Shown here piece after piece: positions 1-36,233 of a stretch of DNA of 64,000 bases. Source of the stretch: Undaria pinnatifida (taxonomy: Eukaryota > Sar > Phaeophyceae > Laminariales > Alariaceae); assembly GCA_012845835.1 (NCBI GenBank), contig JABAKD010000001.1, positions 5,214,976-5,278,975 on the forward strand, read 5' to 3'. Numbering within the stretch: the first letter of the stretch is position 1; the number at the start of each line of letters is the position of its first letter. Below the pieces are notes generated by a model. It had not been told where the DNA came from and ran no database searches. It saw only the letters and a program-made list of their open reading frames with translations. The translations under genes and the position numbers were made by a program.

Positions 1-609
1 CAATCTGGTGTACAACAACAACCAGATGAGAATTGGACATCTCTGTATCTTGTGCATCAGTAACATAGTGAGTTGATATTACATTCGGAGCTAGTGGGCG
101 TCTCCATTCACTCTAAATGTGATCTCACACTGACAACAATTTACATGAATACAACATGCCTAACTCCATCGCCTGATTGATGATTACCATCAACGGACTT
201 GCAGACTGTATACAGGGGATCGGTCTGTATATGCAAAGGTCTGTTTGGTAACGACGATCGTCGAACATAGATGAAGTCGATTGACATATTTCCTTACACA
301 CGGAAAATAAGACAACGAACAGGTGATTGACGACCTGCCATGCCCAATATCAACTGTACTGGGAGCGCGGGGGTCGTTAGTGTTTGCGGATCAGGAGAGA
401 CGTCCTGAATGCTCGCACAATACGGGCGAGTAAATTCACTGCAGTGGGGAATTTGGCGGCGGTGATGCCAGCCATCGCTATTGGACCTTCTCCACGAAAA
501 CGGACTCAGAACTGAACATTAAACGGGGATGATCGACCTCTCGAACGCTTGTGATCGACAATCGTTTCCACTGTTCTTGGGCCAATTCAAACTAGGGAGG
601 TTTCCTCAT
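1..609. other. No recognisable gene
   Basis: No coding similarity or repeat structure was recognised. By position this should hold the 3' non-coding end and possibly the 3' LTR of the minus-strand gypsy element that follows. I could not match it to the LTR-like sequence beginning at 4866, so the 3' LTR is either diverged, lost or cut off by the window edge. Confidence 0.4.
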
Positions 610-978
610 CTAAATTTGGCATTGGTAAGTTAGTTCCCAAAAACCTTTCGTTGATTTCACTGAAATCAGGATCTGCGAAAACACTGCGTTGGTGGTATGG
701 TTTTCATCCGATACACCTAAAGGCACTGACGTTTCAGCTGAATCACTATCTTTCGATTCTCGGTAGACGACCAGCGATAGTTGATGGCGAACTTCGTACG
801 GACCGCGCCAAGGACTTAGCAATTTATTGTTGGGGTCATCTTGAGCATTATGTGATTGATGAGCCAACACTAAATCGCTACGCTGCAACTGTTGATATCG
901 TAGGTCGGCATTCGACGCTGCTTGAGCATTAGCACGTTCACAAAGTTTTTGCCTTGATAACTCGTATGCAAACTGCAA
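610..978 (-). pseudogene. Gypsy integrase C-terminal region (GPY/F module)
   Basis: This frame carries the sequence PWRGPYEV, matching the GPY/F module that follows the integrase core in chromovirus-type gypsy elements. It lies just downstream of the core at 1006-1467 but in another frame, so at least one frameshift separates them. No chromodomain could be made out after it, unlike the related element at 54.2 kb. Confidence 0.7.
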
Positions 979-1005
979 ATTCTCGACCGTTTTGTGAGTG
1001 TACTG

Positions 1006-1467
1006 TTATGCTGACTCAGATATGTCCGCCTGAGGCATTCCCATGATAACGTCAATGGGGAGCGTGGGCATGCGACCACACATGAGATAGTGCGGTGTCT
1101 CATGGAGTGTACTATTATAGGCAGTATTGTTTGCCACTTGAACGAACGGTAAGAGTTGAGCCCAATCATCGTGAGCTACGTCGCAGTACATAGCTAACAT
1201 GTTATGCATGGTACTGTGTACTATCTCTAAAACTGAATTACCTTGTGGCCTATATTGTGTAGTACTAGTTTTCTTATAACCGAAGACAGTTTGCAGCTCT
1301 TGATCAATATGATTTTCAAATTCCCTTTTCATATCGGAATGTAGCAGCTCTGGTACTTCGAGTACAGAAAATACTCGGTCCACAAGGGTACGTGCTATGG
1401 TAGTCGCCTCTTTGTTCGGAATTGCCGCGAAAATAACAAAACGTGTCAGATGGTCGATCACTGACAA
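1006..1467 (-). pseudogene. Gypsy integrase catalytic core
   Basis: A 153-residue stretch of the retroviral-type integrase core (rve domain), which joins retroelement cDNA to host DNA. All three catalytic positions look preserved: Asp in VIDHLTRF near residue 4, Asp in LHSDMKREFEN near residue 44, and Glu in GNSVLEIVHST near residue 80. The rest follows the family pattern (FGYKKTSTTQYRPQGNS; DDWAQLLPFVQVANNTAYN). Upstream and downstream domains lie in other frames, so it is a relic within a broken polyprotein. Confidence 0.88.
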
Positions 1468-1538
1468 ATCATATTTGCAACCTTGTGAAACTGTTTTATA
1501 TTCAACAAGATCGATAGCAACTCGTTGAAATGGTCGCT

Positions 1539-1763
1539 CTACTGGTACATGACCTTGCGGTAAGGGTGTCGGCAGTGTAGAGTTTTCCGACGTCGGCAGG
1601 CGTCACAACTAGTGCAATAAGATTGGATATCTCCTTGCATTGTGGGCCACCAATGTCGGTCTCGAACTCTACCACACGTCGCTTTAAATGCCAGGTGATC
1701 ACCAGACACTGGAAGGTAATGAAATGCTTGCAATATGAGCGAGCGAACTGCTGACGGTACCAC
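1539..1763 (-). pseudogene. Gypsy integrase zinc-binding (HHCC) domain
   Basis: This contains a His-rich segment, then RHWWPTMQGDIQSYCTSCDAC, which matches the HHCC zinc-binding N-terminal domain of gypsy integrases (the Cys pair is CTSC, followed by the usual basic RRRK). It lies immediately before the integrase core, as expected, but in a different frame. Confidence 0.75.
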
Positions 1764-1769
1764 TAATTG

Positions 1770-2435
1770 ATCTCGGAAAGACTACGCATTCTCAAATGAC
1801 CAGGTAGGTATGACCGGTGGGGGACTCGATCAACTATGAAGAAGTTGCTCGCGGATTTAATGGTTTCTCGCCGCGGAAGGGGAGAATGGTTGGGATCGTC
1901 TAAAAAATTGAAGCATGCTCCAAATTAAATTTTCTGCCCTTCTATTAACTTCTCCGGGTCTAATGTAGGAAACATGGATTAAATACTCACAAACAATTCA
2001 CGACCATTCTCGATTAAACAGAGTTCATTCAGATTATAATAATGTATCCCATAAGCACGTGGGGTTGGTGGGCGATATTACCGGTCGCCCCGGTGGCGTA
2101 TCAGGTTATCCTCGAGCCTGGTATAGGTCCCCCCGAGTGCATGCGCGTATAAATTCGTGCGGACTTTTTCTTGCGCGAAAATTGACTTGCGGAAAACGCG
2201 AGAGCGTGAGTTAGCAACACTCGATGAAAAATCGACGAGCAGTGGGACTGCTGAACCCTATGCGCGATAAAAATTGAAGGCAAGAACCGGGGGGGAGAAG
2301 GGACGACACATGCGACCACGGCTTGTCCACAAGCTGGAAAGTAGAAGTGTGCGAAAAAAAAAAAAAAAGTGTCCATCTACATTACGACGAATAGAGACTG
2401 ACCTGGGTTGCGACGGCAACACATCAAAAAGATAT
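1770..2435. other. Gap in gypsy element where RT/RNase H is missing
   Basis: This is where reverse transcriptase and RNase H should lie between the protease and integrase of the minus-strand element. I recognise no such motifs in any frame. A poly(A) run at about 2355 accounts for the phenylalanine-rich minus-strand frame. Confidence 0.5.
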
Positions 2436-3017
2436 TTATTTCCTTGGGTTGTGTCCTCCATTATATCGCCATTCTACTGGGCGAGTGACGTCCCCCAGTT
2501 GAAAATCAAAGCGAATGAACCCTAGTATTTTCAGCACTGATCCATTTGCGGCTTTCAGCGTGAGCACAGCAGGTGGGATGGCATGTATAGGTTCATTTTT
2601 CAGGACAGGGTGGCGTTTCACAAATGAGAAAGCCACACACTGAACATCGCTTGCCGTGTCTATAGTGACACGGGGCACCTCGAAGCCTCCAATGCGTCCA
2701 CATATATGAACGCGATGATACGAAAAAGCAAGCGTAAGCGGCGATCGCGCACGACGCGATAAAGCACAGGGGTACCATTCATGTTTATTATTATGAATAC
2801 TGCTCCTTTCATGACCAGGGCAGTCTTCATTGACATCCATAGGCACAGACTTTTCAATTTCTGGCAATGAAGAATCCACCTGCTTATTAACTACATCCAT
2901 AGACACGGATTCGCAAGGTACTGGCAATGAAAAATCCGCCTTCGTGTTGCCTACATGGGGGTCTGCGGGAGACATGTCAACCAACAACATACCAGGTACA
3001 TCGTCTGCAAAACGCAC
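2436..3017 (-). pseudogene. Gypsy aspartic protease
   Basis: A 193-residue frame. The C-terminal half resembles a retropepsin: VPRVTIDTASDVQC aligns with the active-site loop (usually D-S/T-G-A/S), followed by SFVKRHP and a later hydrophobic flap-like region. The Gly of the active-site triplet reads as Ala (DTA). The N-terminal half is Pro/Ser/Asp-rich linker. It lies between Gag and integrase in the right order. Confidence 0.65.
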
Positions 3018-3226
3018 ACGCTTACTTGCAGGGGAAGGATCTACGACTGCAGTATCCTTACTTCACGGATGGACATATCTTCGAGGGTGAGCGACTCGGA
3101 AAGCACGTGCTTCCCTATGTTCCCCCTCGAGTTACCTGATCTTACAGAGATCGATGGACAATCGATCTGGGGAGAACCCCTAAACAACTTCGCAACTGTG
3201 GGAACGACCTCCACAACTGGGCACCG

Positions 3227-3433
3227 TCAGGTGGACTCCTGACGGCGAGCTCTCCTCTCCCGGTATCGGGCTAAGTTAGCCTCCCCGTATAGGGGGTGGT
3301 TGAAACAACATTTACTAGCGTGACCAGACCTATCTTTAGCGGTGCACCGTGATACTGAACAGGGTAAGTGATCACGCGTGATGTCCAACCTGGACATAGA
3401 CGACTTAGCTGCAGGCATCTTCGAACTGTACAA
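3227..3433 (-). pseudogene. Gag-linked Cys/His-rich segment
   Basis: A 68-residue frame with several Cys and a His (CSVSRC...GHASKCC) followed by a basic tail (RYRERRARR). By position, between capsid and protease, it may be what remains of the nucleocapsid zinc-binding part of Gag. The spacing is not a clean CCHC knuckle, so the call is tentative. Confidence 0.35.
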
Positions 3434-3853
3434 CTGAGATGCTACTGCTGAACCGTGGTTCTTACGAGAACCACTACGGGAGCGTTAACGCTCAAGACGA
3501 CTCTCAGGTCCGTGTACTGCTCGCACCTGATCTCTAGAATAACCACGCGCAACAGTCGACCACAATATGGCACTGACTGTGCCATCGACTGCTGCTAGGG
3601 ACGCAGCACTACGCTGGGCCCTGTCAACTGCTTGCTGCATGGATTTGCAGTACTAGCCAATACGTTGCATCAAAAATATCCGGGCGTAAACCACGCTCGA
3701 AAATACCGATCTGCAGAGCCTCCAAAGGCTGTGCGTTTTGCTTCTCAACTTGTTGGCTCAAGTTGTTGAAACTATCACGGAGTCAGTTGACGTACGACGT
3801 GACTGACTCGTTTGGACCTTGATTCAAAGTAACGATTTGCTCTACTGAGCGTG

Positions 3854-4214
3854 CTAGTGCGTCTGCTGACAGGTATGACGATTAAAAGCTGTCTTCATTT
3901 CCGACCATGAGGTCGGTTTTGCACTAGACTCTGCATCTGGTAACTGTCTATCTCCTCCCGCACTACGTCTCCAGGGCACTTTACCTCCTACCAGTTGGGT
4001 ATAGAACTGAATCGCTTCATCCTTCAACACGAAGATGAAGTATGTAATAAGCAGGTTTAAGGAGGTTATCAATCATGTCCTCGGTGACGCCGGGACGTGA
4101 TTTAAGCGACGCGGTGACGAAAGCTTCGTACTGCGACATTACATTGAAGATGCTGTTCTTGACGTTTTTGTTTGCCAAAAACTTAGAGACAGCTGCAAAG
4201 TCAGACATGGTCAT
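3854..4214 (-). pseudogene. Gypsy Gag capsid region (two frames)
   Basis: Two overlapping minus-strand frames (4214-4017, then 4072-3854) together read like a gypsy capsid domain. The first has LANKNVKNSIFNVMSQYEAF; the second has FVLKDEAIQFYTQL and later TSWSEMKTAFNRHT, the pattern of the retrotrans_gag family just before the major homology helices. A frameshift between the two frames explains the split. Confidence 0.6.
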
Positions 4215-4401
4215 CCTTGTGTTACTGTCGTAAATGACGCAGACGTGACTGGGCTACCTATTTTGAGGCTGCTCGACTCAAACGGAGTCAACTGCACTCT
4301 ACCTGTAAGGGTAAACAACAGTTCAGCTATGTTGCTAGTGAGTCCTTCCCCAGCCAACGACCTATCAAGCAGTTCATTCAACTTGGCAATGTTTATTTCA
4401 C

Positions 4402-4761
4402 TCAGAAGCGACTGCTGTTGGGGGGACTGACCATGTTGTGGGGAAACGAAACTTCAGCTGCTCCTTCCCGTACGGGGGAGAACGACCGGCGGCGGTGATG
4501 CCCACGACGACGACCACGGTGGCGACCATAACGGTGTCGTCTCAGCTCTTCCGACGAATGTTGGTCAGGTGACGGCTCACGGGGGCTGCAGTGCGTTTCT
4601 TCTTTCACTTCCTCCTCCTCTTGCAGTTGACCTGACACAGATGGGTTGTGACTGCATTCCTCAGGACGTGAGGGGAGGCGGCCTTCTTCCTGACGTGGAG
4701 GAAGGCTATCGGGGTCCCTGCGACCTTCCCGTGGACCAGGGGGGTCTGTCCCGTCTGCCAT
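4402..4761 (-). pseudogene. Gypsy Gag N-terminal region
   Basis: A 119-residue frame starting MADGTDPPGPREGRRDP, rich in Pro, Glu and Arg, with an Arg/His-rich patch near residues 75-92. This is typical of the disordered N-terminus of Gag. It begins about 100 bp downstream, on the minus strand, of the putative primer-binding site, which fits the start of the Gag-Pol frame. Confidence 0.5.
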
Positions 4762-4849
4762 ACGGCAAGCGGGACAAACGTGTGAGGATTTTTCAAATAA
4801 AACCTACCCGCTCTCTGTGGTCGGGTTGCTTAGCTCCTACCGAGATTCG

Positions 4850-4866
4850 TTGCCGAGACGCCAATT
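4850..4866 (-). promoter_or_regulatory. Putative gypsy primer-binding site
   Basis: On the minus strand the sequence here reads TTGGCGTCTCGGCAACG directly after a CA-ending stretch. TTGGCG is the usual start of gypsy primer-binding sites. The gypsy at 58.39 kb has TTGGCGCCCTAG at the same place. Confidence 0.5.
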
Positions 4867-5500
4867 GTGGGACTGTGATCCCTTCGCAGATTTCTCATAA
4901 GTAAAGGGAGGTGTGGAGACACATCGAGGTGGATTGTGCGCGTAACTGCACTCTCGAGGGTCAACGATGAGGACGCACCTCAGAGTGCCCCTCGAGAAGC
5001 CAGGATGGTCTTGAAGGATTATAGTGATAACGAGGCGTTACGATCTAGGCAATAGAGCCTGGTATCCACAATTGAATTATATTTGTTGGTCGCTGATCTG
5101 CGCTTCCTATTGCATGCACCAGATATTGCATAATGCCAGGTGGCACTTCCCCTCATGTCGCTAAACGACTAGTAATAGACGTGTTCTACCCTTCCTTAGG
5201 CTTATGGCAATATAGCCCGTGGCTGCCAAATAAAATGATGAGTGAACATGCCTGAATCGTAGAGAACGCCGAACGAGAGCTGGAGCTTCATCCGAGTACG
5301 CGTGCATCAACACACCAAGTAATCATGTTTATGTGCTCGTCGTGATACGTCGTATAATACGATAGAGTAACATGAGATTGTATACATAATAAAGTACAAA
5401 GAGGGCTCAATTTAGCATCGCGCGGACTTTCGAGCTCGTAACTCGTAGTTTGCGCGAAATGCGCATTTTGGCTAGGGTTATGACAGCGACCTAAAATGCG
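4866..5500 (-). other. Possible 5' LTR of the gypsy element
   Basis: The stretch starts TGTGGGACTG at the edge of the primer-binding site, where the 5' LTR should lie. No second copy was found near the left window edge, so the outer end and the LTR identity are unproven. There is no coding signal. Confidence 0.3.
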
Positions 5501-5981
5501 AGGAGTGAAGTCTTGTCAAAGACGTGCAACGTACTGCAAATTCTAGGATGCTGTGCGCGCGTCCTACGTGATGATGCTGCCGTTACGCTTCGGACGCATC
5601 CCCTGCCCCAGAAACCTGGGCTGCTTCGGGTCACCGATGATGCACTCGTCACATTTTTCACATTTTCCCTCTGAAGCCCCCCCCCCCCCCATTCCCGACC
5701 CCCCCCTTCGCCCCCGCCCCCGCCCCCACCACCGCCCCATCACCACCATTGCGCCACTGTGCACGCTGGGAGCAATCAATCGCCACATGGAATGATACGT
5801 TTTTTTTTTCATAAGAATACGATTAAAACATTTTTTGGATTTAGGGCGCTCCAATCCCCTCTGTAATACTTACTATATCGTCACCCGGAAACCTGTGTCC
5901 CTGCCCCTCTATTGCTGCTGTATTTAATACTGTACCTACGCTGCGTTGATCGGATAGCTCGACATTTAACAGTCGAACAGT
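5501..5981 (+). promoter_or_regulatory. Upstream region of the host coiled-coil/LRR gene
   Basis: No gene was seen. The region includes a C-rich tract (5677-5735) and a T-run at about 5800, followed by the start codon of exon 1. It probably contains the promoter and 5' UTR of the gene that begins at 5982, but I see no certain TATA box or initiator. Confidence 0.3.
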
Positions 5982-30456
<24,475 letters not shown>

Positions 30457-31407
30457 AGGAAGTACATCTATAGGTAGCAGTGTGGGATGAACAGATAGTG
30501 TGGGGGCCAAATAAATGCAGTAGTTGGTTCATGCTAATTTCAAGTCATTTACTAGTTTGTACCCTCGTGGGAGACGATATGTTGTGTTTGTAGTCTGTCC
30601 ATGTTTTTATGCTCTCCGTCGTCGCGCGGGCATGTACGGATGTACGAGTATGCCAATGAATATGTATACTATAAAATGTATACCACACTAATTCCAAGTA
30701 GTTTGTCCCAAAAAACGTGGATGCAGTAGTGCAGTTCTGAAGGGTTAAATGGTACTATTAATATACCTGGTAGTACTGTATCACATAGTACTCTAGTAGT
30801 TGGAAGAGAAACGTATCTGACTGTACATACGTGCCGATCTCAGTTCTCTGCTTTCCTTCACTCACACTATGTACGTCGTCCAAGTGTGGTGCAAATTGTC
30901 AACAGTTGCTGAGGATGCAAGCGCCGTGTACCACGCGCGACGCTCGTATCGCCACATTTCACATTATTGAAACACAGGTCTCCTATTTAACGACGCGACT
31001 ACACTTGAGTAGTGCGCAGTCTGTGGATATCTCTGCTTTGTCGCGCTCTTGTGCGCTATCTGCTTCGTCTAGCAGGGCATTGCCAGGCACGGTCGCATTA
31101 TGGTATTTGCGATTGCCAAAAGTGTTGCTCAATTTTACGTGAACTTTGTTGGTTACTTACAGTAGGGTGGAATTACCCCGACCAGCCAACCCAGGAAACG
31201 TTTTGAGAATTGTGGGTAAAAAGAAGCTTTTACTGTAGGCCGTTTTTTAAGCTGTTTTCGTGGGTTGGGTTGGCCTTGGATTGTGACGCTCGTCGGTTTC
31301 AACACTAATACCAGGTAGTATAGTATGTTTTCCTACCCAACCGTTTGATATCCCGCGAACACTCTGTTGCTAGTACACATGACTCCTATCTAGCAATGCG
31401 ACTCCAC
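30457..31407. other. No gene seen; old copy of the 31.4-kb repeat
   Basis: No coding was recognised. The stretch around 30975-31110 is a diverged relative of the tandem duplication that follows: it shares TCCTATYTARCRAYGCGACT, a CGCTC.TGTGC segment and a GCAGGGC.KTGCCAGGC segment in the same order. Confidence 0.5.
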
Positions 31408-32191
31408 TAAGTGCGCGCCATTAATTAGGGCTCCGGCATATATTGGATGAAACAGCAATTCTGATCCGAATGCTGTGATAGAGAAACAGCGCACCTAATC
31501 AATGCCCTGGTGCGCGCCTCGTTGCGGTTTTCCATGCTTTGTTGCGCTCGTGTGCTTGATCTGGTTCGTCTAACATAGCAGGGCGGTGCCAGGCCGGGAA
31601 GGAAAGGAAATGTCAGTAGTAGTGGTGTCAACATAGCGAGGCAACGAGACGTGAGGGACTTCATGGCGAAAGCGGCTTACGTTGACTACGGTGGACGTAA
31701 TCACGTCTCGGTTCCCTAAGTAATGTACTATCACCAATACCACCCCATGGTTAAATACTGTCTTCTGGTGGTATGTTTTAGACTGCAAGCAGGGCAATAC
31801 TAAGTGCGCGCCATTAATTAGGGCTGCGGCATATATTGGACGAAACAGCAATTCTGATCCGAATGCTGTGATAGAGAAACAGCGCACCTAATCCATGCCC
31901 TGGTGCGCGCCTCGTTGCGGTTTTCCATGCTTTGTTGCGCTCGTGTGCTTGATCTGGTTCGTCTAACATAGCAGGGCGGTGCCAGGCCGGGAAGGAAAGG
32001 AAATGTCAGTAGTAGTAGTGTCAACATAACGAGGCAACGAGACGTGAGAGACTTCATGGCGAAAGCGGCTTACGTTGACTACGGTGGACGTAATCACGTC
32101 TCGGTTCCCTAAGTAATGTACTATCACCAATACCACCCCATGATTAAATGCTGTCTTCTGGTGGTATGTTCAAGACTGCAAGCAGGGCAAT
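31408..32191. repeat. Tandem duplication, 393-bp unit, two copies
   Basis: 31408-31800 and 31801-32191 match almost base for base (a few substitutions such as CTCCGG/CTGCGG and GGTTAAATAC/GATTAAATGC). Both begin TAAGTGCGCGCC and end GCAGGGCAA. The high identity means a recent duplication. The open frames inside are mirrored in both copies and show no known domain. Confidence 0.95.
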
Positions 32192-34470
32192 AGAAAACGA
32201 GCTCTGTTTCCTATTTTCTTCAACACTTTAAACCAGGTATTAATAGTCCTTTATTTTATCCGACAGGGGGAACGAAAGAGCGCTTGGTACAATATTTGGA
32301 AGTACAGTACTACCAGTACTACCAATCGCACCATCGCAGCGCGGAAGCCGTTGTAGCTGTTACTATGCGCAAACGCTTCAAGTGGAACCGAGATCGGCAA
32401 AGCCGTAGCTTTCTACGATGCTATCGTATTGTTCATTCACCTGGATGGATATGATGGATAGACGATTGCTTGAGGTGAATACCGTTTGCTTGGATCCTCG
32501 ACCGTATTGCGATAGATGCCCCGCTGCTCACACCCCATACGGCATACCATGGTACAAACGATCCTTTGCGCGTCACTCTGAAATGTAAAATGTGCACACA
32601 CACAAACAGGCTACTGTAAATGCCGAATGCGATTTTTTTTTCCACATCGGGTGTGTACCGGATACTCTGTTGGACTGATATGATTTTCATTTCAATTTTT
32701 TGCCATGTGAGCAAAGAGCAAAGAGTAGCTGATGCGGTTCATTGACCAGAGACACAAACACAGTGGTTCCTGGTATTGACCGGTTGGTTAGACTGCTTCC
32801 TAGACTTCAACAAACTCGGCGTAACCTCAAAATTGTGTGTCGAGCTGGCTTTACTAACTAAAAGATACACACCAAGTATGAGACACCCCTCCCGAACTAC
32901 CGATGGAGCACTACTTTCACATGTAAAAAGTGCCACTATTAATATTAACCATACTGTTCTTGCATGCGCCAGTATTACACTATCCGTTTCGATGTGCATG
33001 CACGGGGGGGGTAGCCTTGGGACTTGCCGCATTTGTTGTTCAAGTATCATGGACAGAATCCTTGGGACTTAATCCGTCATTGTTCAACGTGGATGATACT
33101 ACCCTTGGATATCGTGCCGAGATGCCTTTGATGATTATTAACGTTGGTATTATCTTCGCCCTCCGGCAACGTGCAGCGCGAGTGTCAATCACAAAACATA
33201 ACCCACGAACAGAAAATGAAGACCACTATGATAAGTGTTAACTCGCCAAAACGTATAACAGGGTTGTGTTGTGTTTGCTGACGAGGCTACCTGGTACCAG
33301 GTAGAGCAGTATGAACAACGCGCGCGACCGATGCATTACTTTTGTTTGCAAAAATGACGAGCGACATTTAGGACATTCAGCTGAATTAAAACATGCGCTC
33401 CGCTCCTCCTCGCCATGTCCTAAATAAATGTCATGATGTGCCGTACCGTGCAAAACAAAAAGCCTGCTCATACCCAGTCAGACAGCAACACAATTGAACA
33501 AAGAATATGATACCGTACGTACAACACGCACCGATTGAATAGGACGCAGGTACACTATCATCGCTCAGCTTCCCATGTGAGACGCATCGGAAGTCTTCAA
33601 CTGGAAAAGTTGAAAAACTCGGAAAAAAACTTCGTTCCCTCAATCGGTGAAGGAACAACAGGCTCCGGCGAGGCTCCGGTGTAAATCAATTTTCAAGACA
33701 ACGGCGAGAGTACAAACGCCGAGCGGTAGATCGACGGAACCAACCCCATGAGCTTTTTCCGAAGCCACGATTTTCGTTGTCTATGCTCCCCTTGTATTCG
33801 ATAGAATAGGGTGGGAAATCCATCCCAGTGGGTTCCTGTCTTGGGTGTGCTATGGCAATCCCGTGGTACCCTCCTCGAAAGATACATTCTGTCGTAGCTG
33901 TGGTTCGGCATTTTTAACACCGTCCCAAGTAAAACCATCCGTAGCCCAAACGACATGGAGGCAATCGCGGATTGTTTCGTACTTCGAAGTATAACGACAA
34001 CGCTTGACACGCGTAAAAACGTAAAAACTAGAAAACAGACCGCCATTTATAAGGCTAGACTACTACTGGTAATAATCGTTCTTGTCGAGTGACTGCTGTT
34101 CGTTGCGCTCGGCCATCGCGTCCTAGGGCGCCCCTGTATTCCACGCTACTTCCACTTAAATACATGTCGTAGGATATTGTTGGTGCTTGCATGTGAGAGC
34201 TCCTCAGCTTTTCTTAGACGTAGATTTTTGCCCTTTCCGCGATAACTGGCAATCAATGAGGTCCACCCGACGGCACGCAACTCCCTCATCGTGCTCGCAG
34301 ACCCCTGCTCTGCCTACTCTGCCAAGGGCGGCCTCGGCCGTGCCCAACTCATCTCTCACGGGGCTTCGATTTTTCCAGGGTTCCATGCGCTTTTTGTCAC
34401 ATGTTTTTTGTTTCTATGATGCACGCAAAACGCATTATGCAAGATTCCGTTTTTTCATGTAGACGACAAA
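32192..34470. other. No gene recognised
   Basis: No frame here resembles a known protein, and no repeat structure stands out. There are isolated TACCTGGTACCAGGTA-type motifs (33290) and short traces of a repeat shared with 14.52 kb and 19.33 kb (about 33165-33225). Confidence 0.5.
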
Positions 34471-34479
34471 AAACCCGGA

Positions 34480-35770
34480 TTTATACAAGTACTAGTGGTA
34501 CTCCCGAAATATGCCAGTTGCCGGCCGGTATGGCGGACAAAAACAAATTGGTGCTGTATCCTCTGTATCAAGTACTAAAATAACAAAATAATAACAGGGC
34601 AGTACGACAATGCCGCCGTACGTATGGTAGTAAAGGTATCATCCTCTGTACGTAAGTTTTGCAAAACAAAAAAGATAACACGGCAGCAGCAGTAGTACGT
34701 ACGGTAGTAAAGGACAGAGGAATGCAGCAGTCGGGACGGTGGTACTCCCAAGCACCAGTGGTGGGAGGCCGGTATTAAATTGTAGAAACAAAAAAAAGGG
34801 TTCATCCCCCACAGGACGCAAAAAGACTCCCACGTACAGAACGGCCCACCCACCCACCACGGACGACGCAATGCACCCTCCACCCACCCACCGACCAAAC
34901 CTTTACTACATACATCAGAACAGCAGTGCAGCAGTCCGTACATCAGAACACCCGTGCAGCAGTACGTACAGCAGTATACACCTGGTACGCGGGGCGTAGT
35001 TGGTTGGTTGGTTCTTATGAAACAGGAAACAGCAAAAAAAAGACTCCCACGTACAGAACGGTCCACCCACTCACCACGGACGACGCAGTGCACCCTCCAC
35101 CCACCCACCGACCGAACCTTTACTACATACAGCAGAACAGCAGTGCAGCAGTACGTACAGCACAGCAGAACAGCAGTGCAGCAGTGCGTACATCAGAACA
35201 GCTGTGCAGCAGTACATACAGCAGTATACACCTGGTACGCGGGGTGCAGTTAGTTGGTTGGTTCTTATGAAACAGGAAACAGCAAAAAAAAGACTCCCAC
35301 GTACAGAACGGCCCACCCACCCACCACGGACGACGCAGTGCACCCTCCACCCACCCACCGACCAAACCGTTACTACATACTGCACCGCGAGGCCGCCTGA
35401 GGCCGAGTGGAGCTCGGGAGTCGCCGCTTTTTTTGGGGGGGTGTTTTAATCAAGATATTTTTCAAAGATCCAAAACGTCACGACCACCTTCACGACCATC
35501 CTTAGCGTATTAAACAGGAAACAGCAAAAAAAAAGACTCCCACGTACAGAACGGCCCACCCACCCACCACGGACGACGCAGTGCACGCTTCATCCATCCA
35601 CCCACCAAACCTTTACTATTAATACATACAGCAGGACAGCAGTGCAGCAGTACGTACATCAGAACAGCAGTGCAGCAGTACGTACAGCACAGCAGAACAC
35701 CACCCACCATGCACCCACGAACCTACCCAGTACAGCAGTGCAGCAATGCAGCAGTACCTAGAGCAATACA
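34480..35770. repeat. Repeat field: CAGCAGTACGTAC plus a ~240-bp tandem unit
   Basis: The module GACTCCCACGTACAGAACGG, followed by CCACCCACC...GCAGTGCACCCTCCACC, starts at 34826, 35043, 35293 and 35535 (spacings 217, 250, 242). CAGCAG/GTACGTACAGCAG runs and ACACCTGGTACGCGGGG lie between copies. A related copy is at about 62225-62310. The long open frames on both strands (up to 177 codons) come from this repetition. Confidence 0.85.
35389..35515. repeat. GC-rich module G, copy 1
   Basis: Starts CACCGCGAGGCCGCCTGAGG, then GTTTTAATC and AAAGATCCAAAACGTCACGA, and ends TTAGCGTATTA. Other copies are at 40099-40213 and 40322-40455. Confidence 0.85.
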
Positions 35771-36049
35771 CCTGACAGGCGAGCAGCAGCCGATTGGTTG
35801 GTTACAATGCTCTCGGGCTGGTTAGGCCAAGCCAAAAGCTCTCGCTTTGCCAATTCTGCGCACGGCGAGCGGCGACGGCTGGACGCTGCTGTGTTTGGTC
35901 CTGGTGTTGTGTGATTGCTGTTTACGCAGACGCGCTTGTGGTCTCGTGTCCATGGCTGTGTCCATGGCCCAAGTGAAAATAATTAGCAGGCAGAAGGAAA
36001 CAATACATGTTACGTCAAGTACTTTTTGGTGTAAAGAGGAGAAGTTTTT

Positions 36050-36200
36050 TGTCACACATGACTGGTGACTCGCTGCGCGAGAAGGCACTTGGCGATCGTC
36101 GACAGTGGCGGAATGTTTTATCACATTTGACCGCGCGAGAAGTCACTTGACGATGGTCGGGAGTGGCGGAATGTTTTGTCACACTTGACTGGTGGAATGT
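36050..36200. repeat. Tandem repeat of a ~65-bp unit
   Basis: Two units of GCGCGAGAAGKCACTTGRCGATSGTCG, then AGTGGCGGAATGTTTT.TCACA, plus partial copies. There is no coding signal. Confidence 0.7.
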
Positions 36201-36233
36201 TCATCGCTACAGACGTGGTTCGCTTGACCAAAC

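Larger units (their letters stand above)
610..4872 (-). mobile_element. Decayed Ty3/gypsy retrotransposon (chromovirus-like)
   Basis: Read on the minus strand, the pieces come in gypsy order: primer-binding site (about 4850-4866), Gag (4761 to 3854), Cys/His-rich piece (about 3.3 kb), aspartic protease (3017-2436), integrase zinc-binding domain (1763-1539), integrase core (1467-1006) and a GPY/F-type C-terminus (978-610). The reverse transcriptase and RNase H expected between protease and integrase are absent, and 1770-2430 has no recognisable coding. The reading frame is broken many times, so the element cannot move by itself. The integrase is clearly related to, but well diverged from, that of the element at 52.9-58.7 kb. 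Confidence 0.85.

Noticed and set aside
33693-34046. 117-codon minus-strand frame
   Set aside because: No recognisable domain in any frame; nothing to support a gene.
34575-35385. Long open frames on both strands (up to 177 codons)
   Set aside because: They run across several units of a tandem repeat and mirror each other; no known domain.
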